Below are positions 11,627-23,050 of a DNA stretch of 64,000 nt, one piece after another. The DNA is taken from the NCBI GenBank assembly GCA_946894095.1, contig OX335658.1, positions 15,925,001 to 15,989,000 of the forward strand. The letters run 5' to 3'. A program made the translations under genes and the position numbers. The notes under the pieces are model-generated. The model was not told where the DNA came from and made no database searches. It saw only the letters and a list, made by a program, of their open reading frames with translations. Each line of letters begins with the position of its first letter. Position 1 is the stretch's first letter. This DNA is from Incurvaria masculella. Taxonomy: Eukaryota; Arthropoda; Insecta; Lepidoptera; Incurvariidae.

Positions 11627-12009
11627 CATCGCCTAGTGGCGCGGGGACTGGCCTAGCGTATCAGAGGCCTTGTATCACGGTCTTTCTCTTTCAGAGTTCG
11701 ATAAGTGCATTTCGTCACGAATGCGAGTTGCTCCATGGTTCGGAATCCATGTAAAACTGTAGGTCCCCTTCCCCTACTAGGTGGTAGGGCTTAAGCCCGC
11801 CCGGGTTGGTACCATCGCATTGGATGAAAAGATGGTCGAAGCGGCAATGAAAAATTGTCCGTGTTTTCCATCCAGTTCAATGTAGCCGTGCTCATAAAGG
11901 GAAGGTCCTAGCATTGCACCTAATTCCTTCGGGAATGTGGTGTATTGGGCTAATATCATAACGGTAGTTGTGTGGTGTTAGCCATCCATGTCAGGTCGCA
12001 TAAAAAAAA
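11627..12009 (+). mobile_element. SINE copy, tRNA head
   Basis: Starts ATCGCCTAGTGGCGCGGGGA (box A), has a decayed box B, then the family body (ATCCATGTAAAACTGTAGG and GTACCATCGCATTGGATG) and ends GTCAGGTCGCATAAAAAAAA. A good full-length copy of the tRNA-headed, GTCAGGTCGCAT-tailed subtype. Confidence 0.9.
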
Positions 12010-12701
12010 TAATTACAGGAATCATTCAAAATCCATAAACTTAATTTTTTTCTTTCAAACTGGAGTGTGTGAAACACATTATCAAATTTTTTTTTACCTG
12101 ATATAACATTACATAATTATAACCTCACCAGCTTAAAACCGAACAATATCTTAATGTTAATGATATTATATAGGTACACAGAATCGCACAATTATAACAC
12201 GTATTAAAAAATATATGCCATACGGTATGATCACAGCTTCATCAAAAGCGCATCTGATTTATTTATACAAATATTTTCCTTAAAAACAATAATTCGATTT
12301 AGAAGGTCAAAGATTAACCTCTTGGTAGAAACGTTTTAACCAATTTGAAATTCCCTGCAAATTACGTATTCCATTGAATTTAAAGCGCTCTTTGATTGAA
12401 CGTTTCGCGAGGTTGCGTAATTTCGGAGTCAAACTTGACATCTTGTGAAAGGATAAAATCTACCCGCTAATGACATTATTCATACATCGAGCAACCCACG
12501 GCGATACAATTTTCTGTGAGTTCATTTACCCGAAGCTCTGGGTTGTATTTCAATGGGTCTTTAAGTTTCCTGATACACTGAAAATATTATGGAAACAGTT
12601 TCATGTTTTGTATTGAATTGTATATCATTTTGTCAAATTGGAAGACAAGCTACACTCAGACAGGTCATTTTTTCTTATTTTAAGGCATACAGGCAAACAT
12701 A
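12010..12701. other. AT-rich intron sequence, no gene seen
   Basis: No repeats or coding signals recognised up to the mariner boundary. Confidence 0.5.
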
Positions 12702-13985
12702 TTGGTTGGGGAAAAAGTTTCTTCGCATTTTTTAAGAAAATTCAAAACATTTTTTAATATGGTTTATTTACATTTAACTAAAGTATGTAGGTACCATTTT
12801 GTTCGACAACTTTTTGCCATCTTGTAGGTAGGGGCATGATCCCATTGCTATAGAAATATTGGGACTTCTGATCAATATATCGCGACAAGTGGTTTTGGCA
12901 GTCCTCTCGTGATGTTAACCTGACACTGCCTAAAGAATTCTGAAGAGACCTAAACAGGTGGAAATCTGAAGGTGCAAGGTCAGGACTATACGGCGGATGC
13001 ATTAACACCTCCCAGCCAAACTCTCTTAGTTTTTGCTGAGTGGCTAAAGATGTGTGAGGTCTAGCGTTATCATGATAAAAAACCACAACCCTTCTGTTGA
13101 TTAATTCCGGCCGCTTTCTCTCAACTTCTTGCTTTAATCTCATCAGTTGTTCGCAGTAGAGTTCAAAATCGATGGTCCTGCCTGGTGGTAACAGCTCATA
13201 ATGAATAATGCCCTTCCAATCCCACCACACACACAGCATCACCTTGTTGCGAGTTAACCCGGGTTTCGCCACAGTCTGTGAAGCTTGACCGGCCTTTGAC
13301 CACGACCTTTTTCGCACGTTCTTGTCGTACGTGATCCACTTTTCATCACCAGTTATCAGCTTCTTCAAAAATGGTTCGGTTTCATTACGTCGTAATAAAG
13401 AATCACAAATGAGTACACGGTTCATTAGGTTTCTTTCAGTGAGCTCGTGAGGTACCCAAATATCGAGCTTTTTTGTGTACCCAGTTTTTTTCAAATGCGC
13501 CAAAACTGTTTTGTGGTCAATTCCTAGTTCTTCAGCTACGTCGTAACTACTGATATGCCGATCTTGCTCCACTTTTTCAAAAATGGCATCCATTTTATCC
13601 GTAATAGGGCGACCAGAGCGACGTGCATCTTTGACATCAAAATTTCCGGGATGAAAACGCTTCAACCAAACTTGTGCTACTCTCACAGACACTGCACTAG
13701 GTCCATAAACATCGCAAATTTTTTTCGCGGCTTGCGTTGCATTTTTACCTTTTTTGTAGTAAATTTTTAAAATGTATCGAATTTCTTCATTAGATTCACT
13801 CATTTTGACAGTACGAAAAACAAATGAGAATCACACATTTTCCTAATTTGAATTTGGAATTATGTTCTTTAAAATCTAAACTTTCAATGATACCAAAACC
13901 AGCCAGATACAAATAGTATAGCCAAAGAGATTTTATTACAAGTTCATACATACTATAATGCGAAAAGACTTTTTCCCCGACCTAT
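12702..13985 (-). mobile_element. mariner transposon, apparently complete
   Basis: The element spans 1,284 bp between TA dinucleotides at 12700-12701 and 13986-13987. Terminal inverted repeats read GGTTGGGGAAAAAGTTTC on the left and GGTCGGGGAAAAAGTCTT on the right (reverse complement), followed by TTCGCATT on both; three mismatches in the inner 26 bases. An open 341-residue transposase lies on the minus strand. Length and structure match autonomous mariners. It sits inside the large dpr intron in the host gene's sense orientation. Confidence 0.93.
12778..13803 (-). CDS. mariner transposase (DD34D), open and apparently intact
   Basis: A 341-residue protein; mariner transposases are about 340-350 residues. 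An N-terminal helix-turn-helix DNA-binding region covers roughly residues 1-110, with the RRSGRP hook at 61-66. The WVPHEL signature is at 116-121. The catalytic triad is D153 in TGDEKW, D245 in YHDNARPH and D280 in LAPSD; 34 residues lie between the last two, which is the DD34D spacing of mariner. YSPDLAPSDFHLF is present. The protein would bind the element's terminal repeats and cut and paste it into TA sites. There is no internal stop or frameshift. Start chosen at the first ATG, giving MSESNEEI, typical of the family. Whether it is active cannot be read from sequence; it could be a recent but silent copy. Confidence 0.95.
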   Translation of the reverse strand: MSESNEEIRYILKIYYKKGKNATQAAKKICDVYGPSAVSVRVAQVWLKRFHPGNFDVKDARRSGRPITDKMDAIFEKVEQDRHISSYDVAEELGIDHKTVLAHLKKTGYTKKLDIWVPHELTERNLMNRVLICDSLLRRNETEPFLKKLITGDEKWITYDKNVRKRSWSKAGQASQTVAKPGLTRNKVMLCVWWDWKGIIHYELLPPGRTIDFELYCEQLMRLKQEVERKRPELINRRVVVFYHDNARPHTSLATQQKLREFGWEVLMHPPYSPDLAPSDFHLFRSLQNSLGSVRLTSREDCQNHLSRYIDQKSQYFYSNGIMPLPTRWQKVVEQNGTYIL

Positions 13986-14104
13986 TAGATTCAGCTTACA
14001 ATTTCTGGCATATACCATCGTCAATCGTGCATCAAGTTCTACATACATCGTAGTATCGTATTAATCGGATCGATTTAGGACATACAGTCATTTTAATTTT
14101 ATTT

Positions 14105-14280
14105 ATTATTAGCTGCGGTACCCGGCTCCGCTCGGGTCAATGTCGTGTTGGATTGATTTAGATCTGAATTATTTCCTGGATAAAAAGTAACCCAAAAGGC
14201 TGGTCCAGGACTATGTATCCATCTACCAAATTTAATCAAAATCGTTTGAACCGATACGGCATTATTAAATGATAAACATC
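14105..14280 (-). mobile_element. Helitron-like 3' end (degenerate)
   Basis: On the minus strand the sequence ends ACCCGAGCGGAGCCGGGTAC then CGCAGCTAATAAT, a short GC stem (ACCCG/CGGGT) followed by CTAA. It is preceded by TTCAAACGATTTTGATTAAA-like text typical of lepidopteran Helitron-type repeats. Related ends occur at 24060-24095 and 47040-47068. Confidence 0.6.
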
Positions 14281-14790
14281 GACATATTCCTATTTAGAGC
14301 TTCGTAAATATTTGGAAGCGAATTTTAAAAGCATGTGCCGCCGGACCCTTACTGCAATGGCACTGTTGCATAGAAATTGATACGAAACCAACAAAGATTC
14401 AACCACTTTCCTTTTATGAGGAATACGAACCACAGCCACCTTCAACATTGAAAACGGTAACCCATCCGGAATCTGACTGCGCCCAGATTTGCCATACGTT
14501 GATAAAATACGCAAATAAATCGGGCGAGTGGTTCAAAGTTATCGCTCTACATGATATCGTGGAACTTTCTGTAGGCCTTTTTAACACCTACAATTTTCAA
14601 GTACATAGTTTTCATTTTTCTCTTAAGGTTTGTATTAAATATTTCAAAATTGTATACGCAATCCTTGCTCGTTGATCGCTCCTTATATTAATGAATACCG
14701 TATTAAAAAAGTCCTTTTCGTGGCTTGTTAGAAGTAAACGAAGAAATAAAGGCGACTAAAAAAGAAATAAAGGTGATTAAAAAGTAAGCG

Positions 14791-14805
14791 CCCCCCCCCC
14801 CCCCC
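14791..14805 (+). repeat. Poly-C tract of 15 with adjoining GC-rich block
   Basis: Fifteen C's are followed by TAGAGCCGCGGCCCTCCCG and GAGCCGCGCGGAG (to about 14840) in otherwise AT-rich DNA. Origin unknown; assembly error in the homopolymer is possible. Confidence 0.7.
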
Positions 14806-15400
14806 TAGAGCCGCGGCCCTCCCGCCGAGCCGCGCGGAGAATTCCGGTTTGTATGACAGCTACATCTTAACGTAAGCGGAACTGAATTATATATAGCCGA
14901 TCCTGTGTCCCGTGTATTTACATATACGTGTATTAAGTTTCATCGAATTCGGATGATCGGTTTAAGAGTTATGGAAGAACATACATACATACATACAGAA
15001 CTGATTTCTAAAAATCGTCAATTTAGTCTTAGTATCATACATAAAGTCTACCAACGAAGTATCTTAGAAAACAAAGCAACTTACTCCATGAACACCACTT
15101 ACAGATTTATTATTAGTATAGATTTTAATTTTAAAAATCATACAGAAACAGACCGATAAAACAATAAAATGCGGAGAATATTAAATTATTACTGAACAAT
15201 ATATTTATTACTAATAAAAAAAATGTGGATGATAACAAAACCTTTAAGAAAAAAAATATGCCGAAATAAATGGTAATATCTAAAACAGCGTACATAATCA
15301 AGCCTGTCCGATTTTTCACACTTAGCTACCATTTACAAGACATTTGAATCTGAAAGTGACAATCGTAATACTTGCATTTTTAAGCATACTAATACACCAA

Positions 15401-15518
15401 CAGTCGTATTCAGAGAGCACCTGTCAAAAGTTATTACGAGATTAGCACCGGACTAACCATACAAAAACCGGTTTAGTCCGACGGAATAAAGCTAGTCTGA
15501 CCACTCTGAATACAGCTG
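15401..15518. repeat. 118 bp hairpin MITE-like element
   Basis: Ends CAGTCGTATTCAGAG and CTCTGAATACAGCTG are inverted copies. The interior also pairs (CCGGACTAACC with GGTTTAGTCCG). Non-coding. Confidence 0.7.
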
Positions 15519-16431
15519 TTTAACCGTTTTTTATGCACAAAATGATGGCAATAATATGTTTAACCGGCTAAACCATATTTTATAAAATAGGGCCTAAAGT
15601 GTCCCGGGAAACCCGCAAGAAGCGAAGCTATTTCAGAACGTCAAAAAATCAAAACGACGAAAAAGTATTTTTTTTAAATAGCTTACAGAGCTGAATCGTA
15701 AAATTTATTGTCGTTCTAATTTTTGGGGTTCTGCAACTAAGCATTTTTAAAAGGTACATATTATTATTATTATTAAAACGAACAAAATAAAATTACATTT
15801 AATCTGAATATTTGACTATGGAAATGCAACATTTTTCGAATTTGGAACGGTACAAATTTGCGTTTTAGGACGATTCACTTTTTTCGAGTTCTGTTTCCAT
15901 TCCAGATGTTCGCTCGCTCGGGAAAAGTAAAATTAACAAGCATCTACCTCTCCATCATATTAAAAATTAAACGAGAAACGCACCCGAAAATATCTCAAAG
16001 CAAACTCACCTGGAAAAATATTCCGAAACTGCCGACATAAATCTCCGCGCAAACCTTAATTGTGTCTCATAACTTTCCGCTAACCGTTGAGTTACGGAGC
16101 CATGTTTATTCGGCTAAGCAATCGCAGCGCAAGCTGCCCCCGGGCGTAATCTGAATTTACGACGCAACTTGTCGGGTTCGCTCGTTTTCGGCGGGGATTC
16201 GCCGGGATGAACTGTCATTGTTTTTTAATTACCCGCACGAAATCCTCTTAATCCCTCGCTTTTAACCAAATAAATGCTCCGGACGCCTACAGCCTTTCTT
16301 ACGTTTAAATAAGATAGCTGCAAGTCTTGGAACATTTTCAGTATCATACAACAATGTCGAGAATCATATGATTTCTGGAGAATTCGAGGTTTTTTTAAAT
16401 TGATATAATTATTTGTGGTTTTTTTTATATG
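15519..16431. other. AT-rich intron sequence, no gene seen
   Basis: A moderately GC block at 16040-16210 shows no protein similarity I recognise. Confidence 0.5.
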
Positions 16432-16580
16432 AAAAACCGGTGGCTGTTCTGAGGACCAAAGGTGCTCAGAAAAGCCAAAAACACCTAGCCTTGCGAAACC
16501 ACGCTCATGCCAGCGGATTTGCGGACTATGGCTGAGCTATCGAGCTTATTCAAATTACGCTTGAAGACTCCCAGGTTATA
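16432..16580 (-). mobile_element. LINE 3' ORF-end fragment (Jockey/CR1-like)
   Basis: The minus strand reads NLGVFKRNLNKLDSSAIVRK, the C-terminal tail common to Jockey/CR1-like reverse transcriptase ORFs, then a short 3' UTR. The same LINE tail is at 28272-28437, where it is nearly the same protein. Confidence 0.7.
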
Positions 16581-17008
16581 CGTTAAAAACTTCGTACTTC
16601 TTACAATCTTCTCGCATCTCTGATCAAAAATACTAATATTTCATTATCATTAATATGTGAATACTTCGTGAGCATACAATTTATATCCCCATAGTAATTT
16701 AATTTTTTTTTTAAAACTACTATTAAAATACACAATTGTCGGTACACAGGACGCAAACATTACTGCACTTTGAGCCACGAATGACATAATTATGATTTTG
16801 CTAAATAACGTGATAAAACCACAGACCAAGCATAAGTCCTTACATACGAGACAAAGTGAGTTCGACACAGTGTGGGAGTGAGACGTCCACTTAAGAGTTG
16901 GAGAGAGAGGAGAGAGACGAAACATACCTACCTGATGATACAACTTTTCGAATCGCTGCATGGTAAATGCGAAGTGACCCAATGATTTTGGTCGATCAAA
17001 TTTCTTAA

Positions 17009-17479
17009 GGCGCTAGGACTGGACAACTACTCGCGCCATACAAATGCACTTTTTAACAAATGTAATAATATGTAGTGAAACGCTTCAGAAAATCCAAATA
17101 GAACTCCAGACTGATAATGGATTGTTAATATTTTTTGATTCCATCATTTATTTAAATAATAATAAAAATAAAAAAGTTGATTTTTCTCATTAGAAATCTG
17201 AAAGTAATTCGATTAATAGATATAAGCAAAAACAGCATATATGCATAAACAAAACATTCCATTTGCTATTAGATTTCTACATTTAGTCAAAAAAGTTCGG
17301 AAATTGACACCGTTTCCGCAATGTATTTTGTATAGAAAAAGGTAACATACATTAACGAAAATAGGTTGATTAATAGACAAGGAATCATATATTGTAAGAA
17401 TGACACTTATAATCGTCAGACTTAGTTAGTTAACTTGGGGTGCCTCGTCTAACTTTGCGATTTGGCTAGTACCAGGGCC
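17009..17479 (-). mobile_element. TTAA MITE family A, copy 2
   Basis: Inverse orientation to copy 1. TTAA at 17005-17008 and 17480-17483; ends GGCGCTAGGACTGG and CTAGTACCAGGGCC. 471 bp. The sequence just right of it (17490-17640) belongs to an older repeat also seen at 4640-4830 and 25690-25830. Confidence 0.85.
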
Positions 17480-18274
17480 TTAACCTTTCCTCATTATTTT
17501 AAAAGTATAACTTGACACATAACTTAAGATCATTATTTTGAACTAACAAGGCGATTAAGATTCCTATACCTATGTATAAAATCATTTTGGTCTTATCCGC
17601 CCGTTGACTTTGTATGTCTTTAATTCCAAGCCTATGGCTAAAACTGATATAACATAGTAGATAGAATATTTCCAGATGTCAAATAAATTGGAAAGCTGGT
17701 TATAAATGAAATCTTGTAAAATTAGACTCGTCTCTATTTGAATTATGTATATTATGGGGTCCACCCGTCAAATTTATCAGCGAAACTAACAAATTTCTGT
17801 ATATATTTCTCATTTGCTCGATTTCATTCTTATATTGAATCAGCTATTTCCAAAACATGAAGAATTAAACAAATAACAAACAATCAAATAAACATCTAAG
17901 CCTTGTCAAATGCCCTGAAACGCAGGCTTAATCTGACCAAGCCATGAACATCGATGCTTTGCCTAGATAACCTGACGTAGAGATGCACTAAGCCAATTCT
18001 TGTGAGCTTATCTCGAGGCGTGAAAATTGGTTTCGCATGCGCCCCCCTAACCGTTAGCTGAAATCGCAAGAGCGATCGTCTTTTACAAGCTGTACAATAA
18101 AAGAGACATATTTGTTGAATGTTTAAAGGTACTGTGGAAAATTTATTAAAATTGCAAATAAGCCGTGAAACCGTGTATATGTATGTTTAGGGAATTCCAC
18201 AGATACGTGTTAAATAATGAAAGTATACACACGCTACATTCAACTAGAATGAAAAGAAGGAAGATTTTTTTATT

Positions 18275-18507
18275 TAATGCGATAGTACCAATCCAGGCAG
18301 GCTTAGCCCAACAACCTAGTAGGGGAAGGAACCTACAGTTTTGCATGGATTCAGAACCATGGAACAGCTCGCATTTTTGACGAAATCGACTTTTTCAATT
18401 CAACAAGAGAAATAAAGTGGTCCATCAATGGGGCGGGGATTTGATGTAATGATCTCTGGCATGCAAGGCAAGTCGACGCTGCTCACCTGAGCTACGAGCT
18501 GCTCAAA
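18275..18507 (-). mobile_element. 3'-truncated SINE, tRNA head
   Basis: Minus-oriented copy keeping the head and 5' half of the body (GATAGTACCAATCCAGGC, TAGTAGGGGAAGG, then the head ending GAGCTACGAGCTGCTC at about 18507). The 3' half is missing. Confidence 0.75.
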
Positions 18508-18617
18508 ACTATGCACACACTTCTCTCAAGTTAGAAAAAAAGATTTATTTTACCCGCGATATAAAATATTCCCACTGTGTGTGTATATGTATCGAGCACA
18601 CCGACCTTCAAGAAGCT

Positions 18618-18930
18618 ACCGCGACACGAACAAGCGAGAATTTCCCTGGATTCAACGACGTGGCAACGGCGCATCGCCCGTTTTGCCGTTTCGACGTTGC
18701 ATCTACCGATCGGATCGGCGCCGCACTCACAGCGGCGACGCGTCGCGTCGTTACGACACCGCGGGCGACGCCGTTACCACACCGACGAATAGGTGCCCGC
18801 TAGACTGTCTGAAACGTTTTTGCTGTGACATTTCGTTTCGTCTGGTAAGAATAAGTGAATGCCGGAGCTATTGAAAGTAGCTTTCGCCTTTTGTTTCACC
18901 GTGCATGTTACATATTTTTCACGGCGGCGG
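18618..18930 (+). repeat. CpG-dense block, tandem duplication unit 1
   Basis: From about 18618 to 18800 the sequence is strikingly CpG-rich (GGCGACGCGTCGCGTCG, ACACCGCGGGCGACGCC) inside AT-rich intron. The segment from about 18757 is repeated at 19054. CATTTCGTTTCGTCTG is followed by GTAAGAATAAG, a good splice-donor match. All three forward frames are open for 70-97 codons, which the base composition could produce by chance. I recognise no protein. Confidence 0.6.
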
Positions 18931-19053
18931 ATACGCCAAGTTTGGTTGTAGTATCACTTTTGTATTTTTTAACTGGACCTCGAGCGCGATTGTTTTATGT
19001 AACTATAGAAGGATTAGAAAATAAAACAGTGACCGTCATGATACTTGTAACAA

Positions 19054-19230
19054 CACCGCAGGCGACGCCGTTACCACACCGCCGAATAGGTGCACGCTAG
19101 ACTGTCTGAAACGTTTTAGCTGCGACATTTCGTTTTGTCTCGTAAATGAATATCGGGGCAGTGCCATTGAAATTCACAGAGGCCTTCGTACTTTGTTTCA
19201 CCGCGTATCATTCGGTACATTTTATATTAT
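19054..19230 (+). repeat. Tandem duplication unit 2 of the CpG block
   Basis: CGACGCCGTTACCACACCG, AATAGGTG, CGCTAGACTGTCTGAAACG and TGACATTTCGTTT repeat the unit starting at 18757, about 297 bp away, including the downstream TTTGTTTCACCG. The donor-like GTAAGAAT of unit 1 is GTAAATGA here. Confidence 0.75.
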
Positions 19231-19940
19231 TATTATTTTTTATTATTTTTAAGATTAGAATGAAATTACTATTTTAACGAAAGCTCTGTATATTCAAATT
19301 GTAGTTAAGCCAAACATGGTTGCCATACAGGAATCTTATTAATTATATTTATTGTTGAGGTAGCTCTTAAACCATAATGTCTAAATTTTTCTGCAAGTTG
19401 TAGCATTTTAAGGGATAATGTTGAATTTAGTTGTTTAGCTGTAAGAATAGGAACGTATAGTCATAATATAACTATGTATTATATAGGCGGCGTAGTCTTG
19501 TCGGTCTTTCTTTATTCGTGGTAATTGGATTGTCTTATGAAAAAATACGACACTAATAGTATTTGTTATAGAGATAGCATACCTAATGGGAGAAAATGAA
19601 CGAATAAACGAATATTGATTGAAATGCAGAGAAGTACGACGGCCAAAAACATGGTTTATTCTTGCAGTTCAATACTTAAATCTGTAGGTGAAGATGTATC
19701 CTACATTACTGCGAAAACTCCACGGAAATATCAATAAGACTCAAAGGCGCAAAACGAACGTGAATGATTTTTTCTTATGTCGTCGTTGAATACTTATTTC
19801 TCAGAATCTTGGAAAAAATATGCTTGATTCACTTGAGTAAAACGTGCTTGTCAATGGCCAATGAAACTTGATGTAATATAAGCATTATGATCTTTTTTTG
19901 GTTTTGCTTTTAAAAGTTACGCTGATTCTCCTTTTATAAA
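19231..19940. other. AT-rich intron sequence, no gene seen
   Basis: No recognisable repeats or genes. Confidence 0.5.
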
Positions 19941-20243
19941 ACCGGCCAAGTACGAGTCGGGCTCGCACACGAAGGGTTCCGTAACATCGAACAAGATTTA
20001 ACACAAAACAATCATGTTTTTGTATGGGGACCCCCTTTAATTCTTATTATTCTTAAATGTTACCTATTTGTTGTTATAGGGGCAAAAATAATACACACTC
20101 TGGGAAAATTTCACTTGCCTACCTATTACGGTTCATGAGATACAGCCCTATGACGGACGGAAGGACGGACGGACGGACGGACGGACAGCGGAGGCTTAGT
20201 AATAAGGTTGCGTTTTCACCCTTTGGGTACGGAACCCTAATAA
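19941..20243 (+). repeat. ACGG-repeat dispersed element, copy 1
   Basis: Begins ACCGGCCAAGTACGAGTCGG, then GAAGGGTTCCGTAAC, an internal (ACGG)n microsatellite at 20155-20190, and ends CGGAGGCTTAGTAATAAGG and GGGTACGGAACCCTAA. AGGGTTCCGTA and TACGGAACCCT form inverted ends of the core. Two more same-strand copies at 24598 and 50857. A dispersed lepidopteran-type repeat; class unknown to me. Confidence 0.75.
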
Positions 20244-21112
20244 AGGAAGGTGGCTATTATCCCATTCAGTGTCGTAATAATATTACATAAAATACTTACC
20301 TGGACTATATTCGTTTTAAGAACACTGAATTAAATAGCTATGGGTTTTTTTTATTAATAAAATAATTGAAATTCTCTTGATCAAAATTTAAACAATTTTA
20401 TTAATTTTGCAAAATTGTATATTTCGTCAAGTATATATATTAGCGTACCATATCACTATCTCGGACGATCATTCGCCGTCAGCCCGTGAGTGGGGTATGA
20501 ATATGAAATAATTCCGAGTAATACCGACTGTTTTCAATTGCACCTGCATTACATCTACTTTACTATGTATTAGGTACACAAACCTAGCCTCGTCATGTTA
20601 TTTTTTTTCCTTCACTGCTATTATTTCTACCCTACGAATAATATATAATCATCATTATATTTTATTGTTTCACTTAAACAATGGTACAAAACCGAAATTT
20701 ATCAGTGATTTTATTAATATTTACCTGAATAAATCAAACATACATATAAACGGATCTACTTGTAATCAGTACTTTCATTTTCTCTGTCATATGTATTCGT
20801 CTAAAAACAATAAAGTCAATTTTAAAAACCCTACCGTTAATTGCGCAAGTGAATAGAGAAATAATTGTATAAATAAATACATTTTAATTGCAATTATACT
20901 TCGCCAATTTAGAAAGATTTCAATATTGTTTTCTTTACTGAAAAAATTGCCAAATAGGATCCGTTCATTAATCATTTTCATCAAACTTCTTCCGATTATC
21001 AATTTCTCATTATATTTTTCTGTCCCAATACTCAGGTTGTTTTACGTTGTACCTATCATCTAAAGGGCTTCACCGTAAGAAATCCTTTAAAATCATTCAT
21101 TGATTGGCTTAA

Positions 21113-21721
21113 GGTGGCCCAACCCGGCGGGCCTAACTCATTCGCGGGCACGGTACAAAACCGTGCTGTTGCGCTCTGGGACCTTCTCTGTTTCAAAGAA
21201 TAGGACAGATTCCGTGATGAGGAAGATGCAACATGTCCACAAAAAAAAAGAGAAAAAAAAAAAGATTCCGACGAATTGAGAACCTCCTCCTTTTTTTCGA
21301 AGTCGGTCAAAAAGACAATGTGCATAGTGTATGATTTGGTAAGATTTACGAAAAGTTTAATTTCAAAACGACTTAAAGCTAAAAGTAAACCACGACCGCT
21401 GTAGTCAAAAATCTAACAAAAAACAAATAGATTATAAATTTTGATGAAATAAGCTATGTCTGATGACTAATCTTTTTAACATGTTCTTACTTTATCATTG
21501 CGTAATCCACCTCCAAAGTTATTGTATAAAACGCGCAAAAAATTCAAACTTTCGGACCTTATAATTTAGAAACCAAACACAATTTTACAATGCCAATGGT
21601 CATCAGACATCTAGTTCGATCAAATAATGCAATTTTGAGCAACATTTTGGATATCTGACAAGAAATATGGGCGTGATCTTCTTTCCCCTTTTGTATGGGG
21701 AGATGAGCGGGATGGGCCACC
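21113..21721 (+). mobile_element. TTAA MITE family C, tandem copy 1
   Basis: TTAA at 21109-21112; ends GGTGGCCCAACCCGG and GAGCGGGATGGGCCACC. 609 bp, non-coding. Compared with copy 2 it contains an extra stretch of about 63 bp (21247-21309: A-rich, then GAATTGAGAACCTCCTCC and GAAGTCGGT), i.e. a small insertion of the AACCGACTTC repeat. Confidence 0.88.
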
Positions 21722-21725
21722 TTAA

Positions 21726-22267
21726 GGTGGCCCAACCCGGCGAGCCTAACTCATTCGCGGGCAAGGTACAAAACCGTGCTGTTGCGCTCTGGGACCTTCT
21801 CTGTTTCAAAGAATAAGACAGGCTCCGTGATGATGAAGATGCAACATGTCCACAAAAAAGACAATGTGCTTAGTGTATGATTTGGTATGATTTACAAAAA
21901 TGTTCATTTCAAAACGACTTATAGCTAAAAGTAAACCACGACCGCTGTAGTAAAAAATCGAACAAAAACCAAATAAATTAGAAATCTTGATTAAATAAGC
22001 TATGTCTGATGACTAATCTTTTTAAGATGTTCTTACTTTATCATTGCGTAATCCACCTCCAAAGTTATTGTATTAAACGCGCGAAAAATGCGAACTTTCG
22101 GACCTTATAACTTAGAAACCAAACACAGTTTTACAATGCCAATCATCATCAGACATCTAGTTTGATCAAATAAAGTTATTTTGAGCAAAATTTTGGATCT
22201 CTGACAAGAAATATGGGCGTGATCTTCTTTCCCCTTATGTATGGGGAGATGAGCGGGATGGGCCACC
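21726..22267 (+). mobile_element. TTAA MITE family C, tandem copy 2
   Basis: Starts directly after a single TTAA (21722-21725) shared with copy 1 and ends before TTAA at 22268-22271. 542 bp. The two copies are head-to-tail and highly similar throughout apart from the insertion in copy 1. Confidence 0.88.
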
Positions 22268-22271
22268 TTAA

Positions 22272-22789
22272 ACCGCAATATTAACTTATCACGAAATATA
22301 AAAGTTTGGTTTCTTTAGTTGGGACCTATCGTCTCACCGCGAAAGTTGTAAACAAGCCATAGATTTCGTATTGTAAGATTCTTGCACTTTTCTCTTGACA
22401 TCCCGCTATTGATAAAAAAAATAATATTAGTGCTCCTTGATAAAGAGTATTACAACTTGAACGAGGCTCTCTCCGATAAAACCTTCTTTAGTGACTTAAT
22501 ATTCTAGTACAAGTACATAATTGTACAATTTATATTTATTTTATTTTGACATTGACACTACAATTATAGTATTTTGTATATGTTATATTATATTGACTTG
22601 ATACACTTAATCTGTATCAAAATTGACGAGGGCTCTGTACACCCGACATAGCTGTTGAGTTGACGAAGGCGTTTACACCCGAAATAAATACGCAATATGT
22701 ATGATTATCAGGTTATTAAGTTAAGTAATTTATTTATTATTTAAGACTTTTCACATTGTGGGTTGTTGTTTCCTCGTAGTTCTTAGTTC
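22272..22789. other. AT-rich intron sequence, no gene seen
   Basis: No recognisable features. Confidence 0.5.
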
Positions 22790-23045
22790 TTTGCTTTGGA
22801 CTGTTCTACCAATGTAAGTTTGGCAGTAGCATTTAGGTATGAAATCAAAATTCTGTTATATCATTTATGTGAACGAAAAAAAAGACAAAAAAAAAAACAT
22901 AATTTATAGACCAGTGAAGTTTCTTTGCGGGTTCTTCTTCACTGGTTGATCGAATCCGCGGATCAATCAAATTGTGACATTACTTAGTGTAGTTTAACTA
23001 CCAGAAGTTGAATAAATAAATGAAATGAAATGAAATAAAAATACA
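22790..23045 (+). mobile_element. LINE 3' end with ATGAA-type tail
   Basis: GTGAAGTTTCTTTGCGGGTT and TGATCGAATCCGCGGATC recur at 25329, 57925 and 58545. The end is a GAAAT microsatellite tail (23018-23036), as in LINEs that lack poly-A. Plus orientation; the coding part is absent. Confidence 0.7.
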
Positions 23046-23050
23046 TACCT

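Noticed and set aside
18577..18874. Three overlapping open frames in the CpG-dense block
   Set aside because: All three forward frames are open together, as expected from base composition; no protein similarity.
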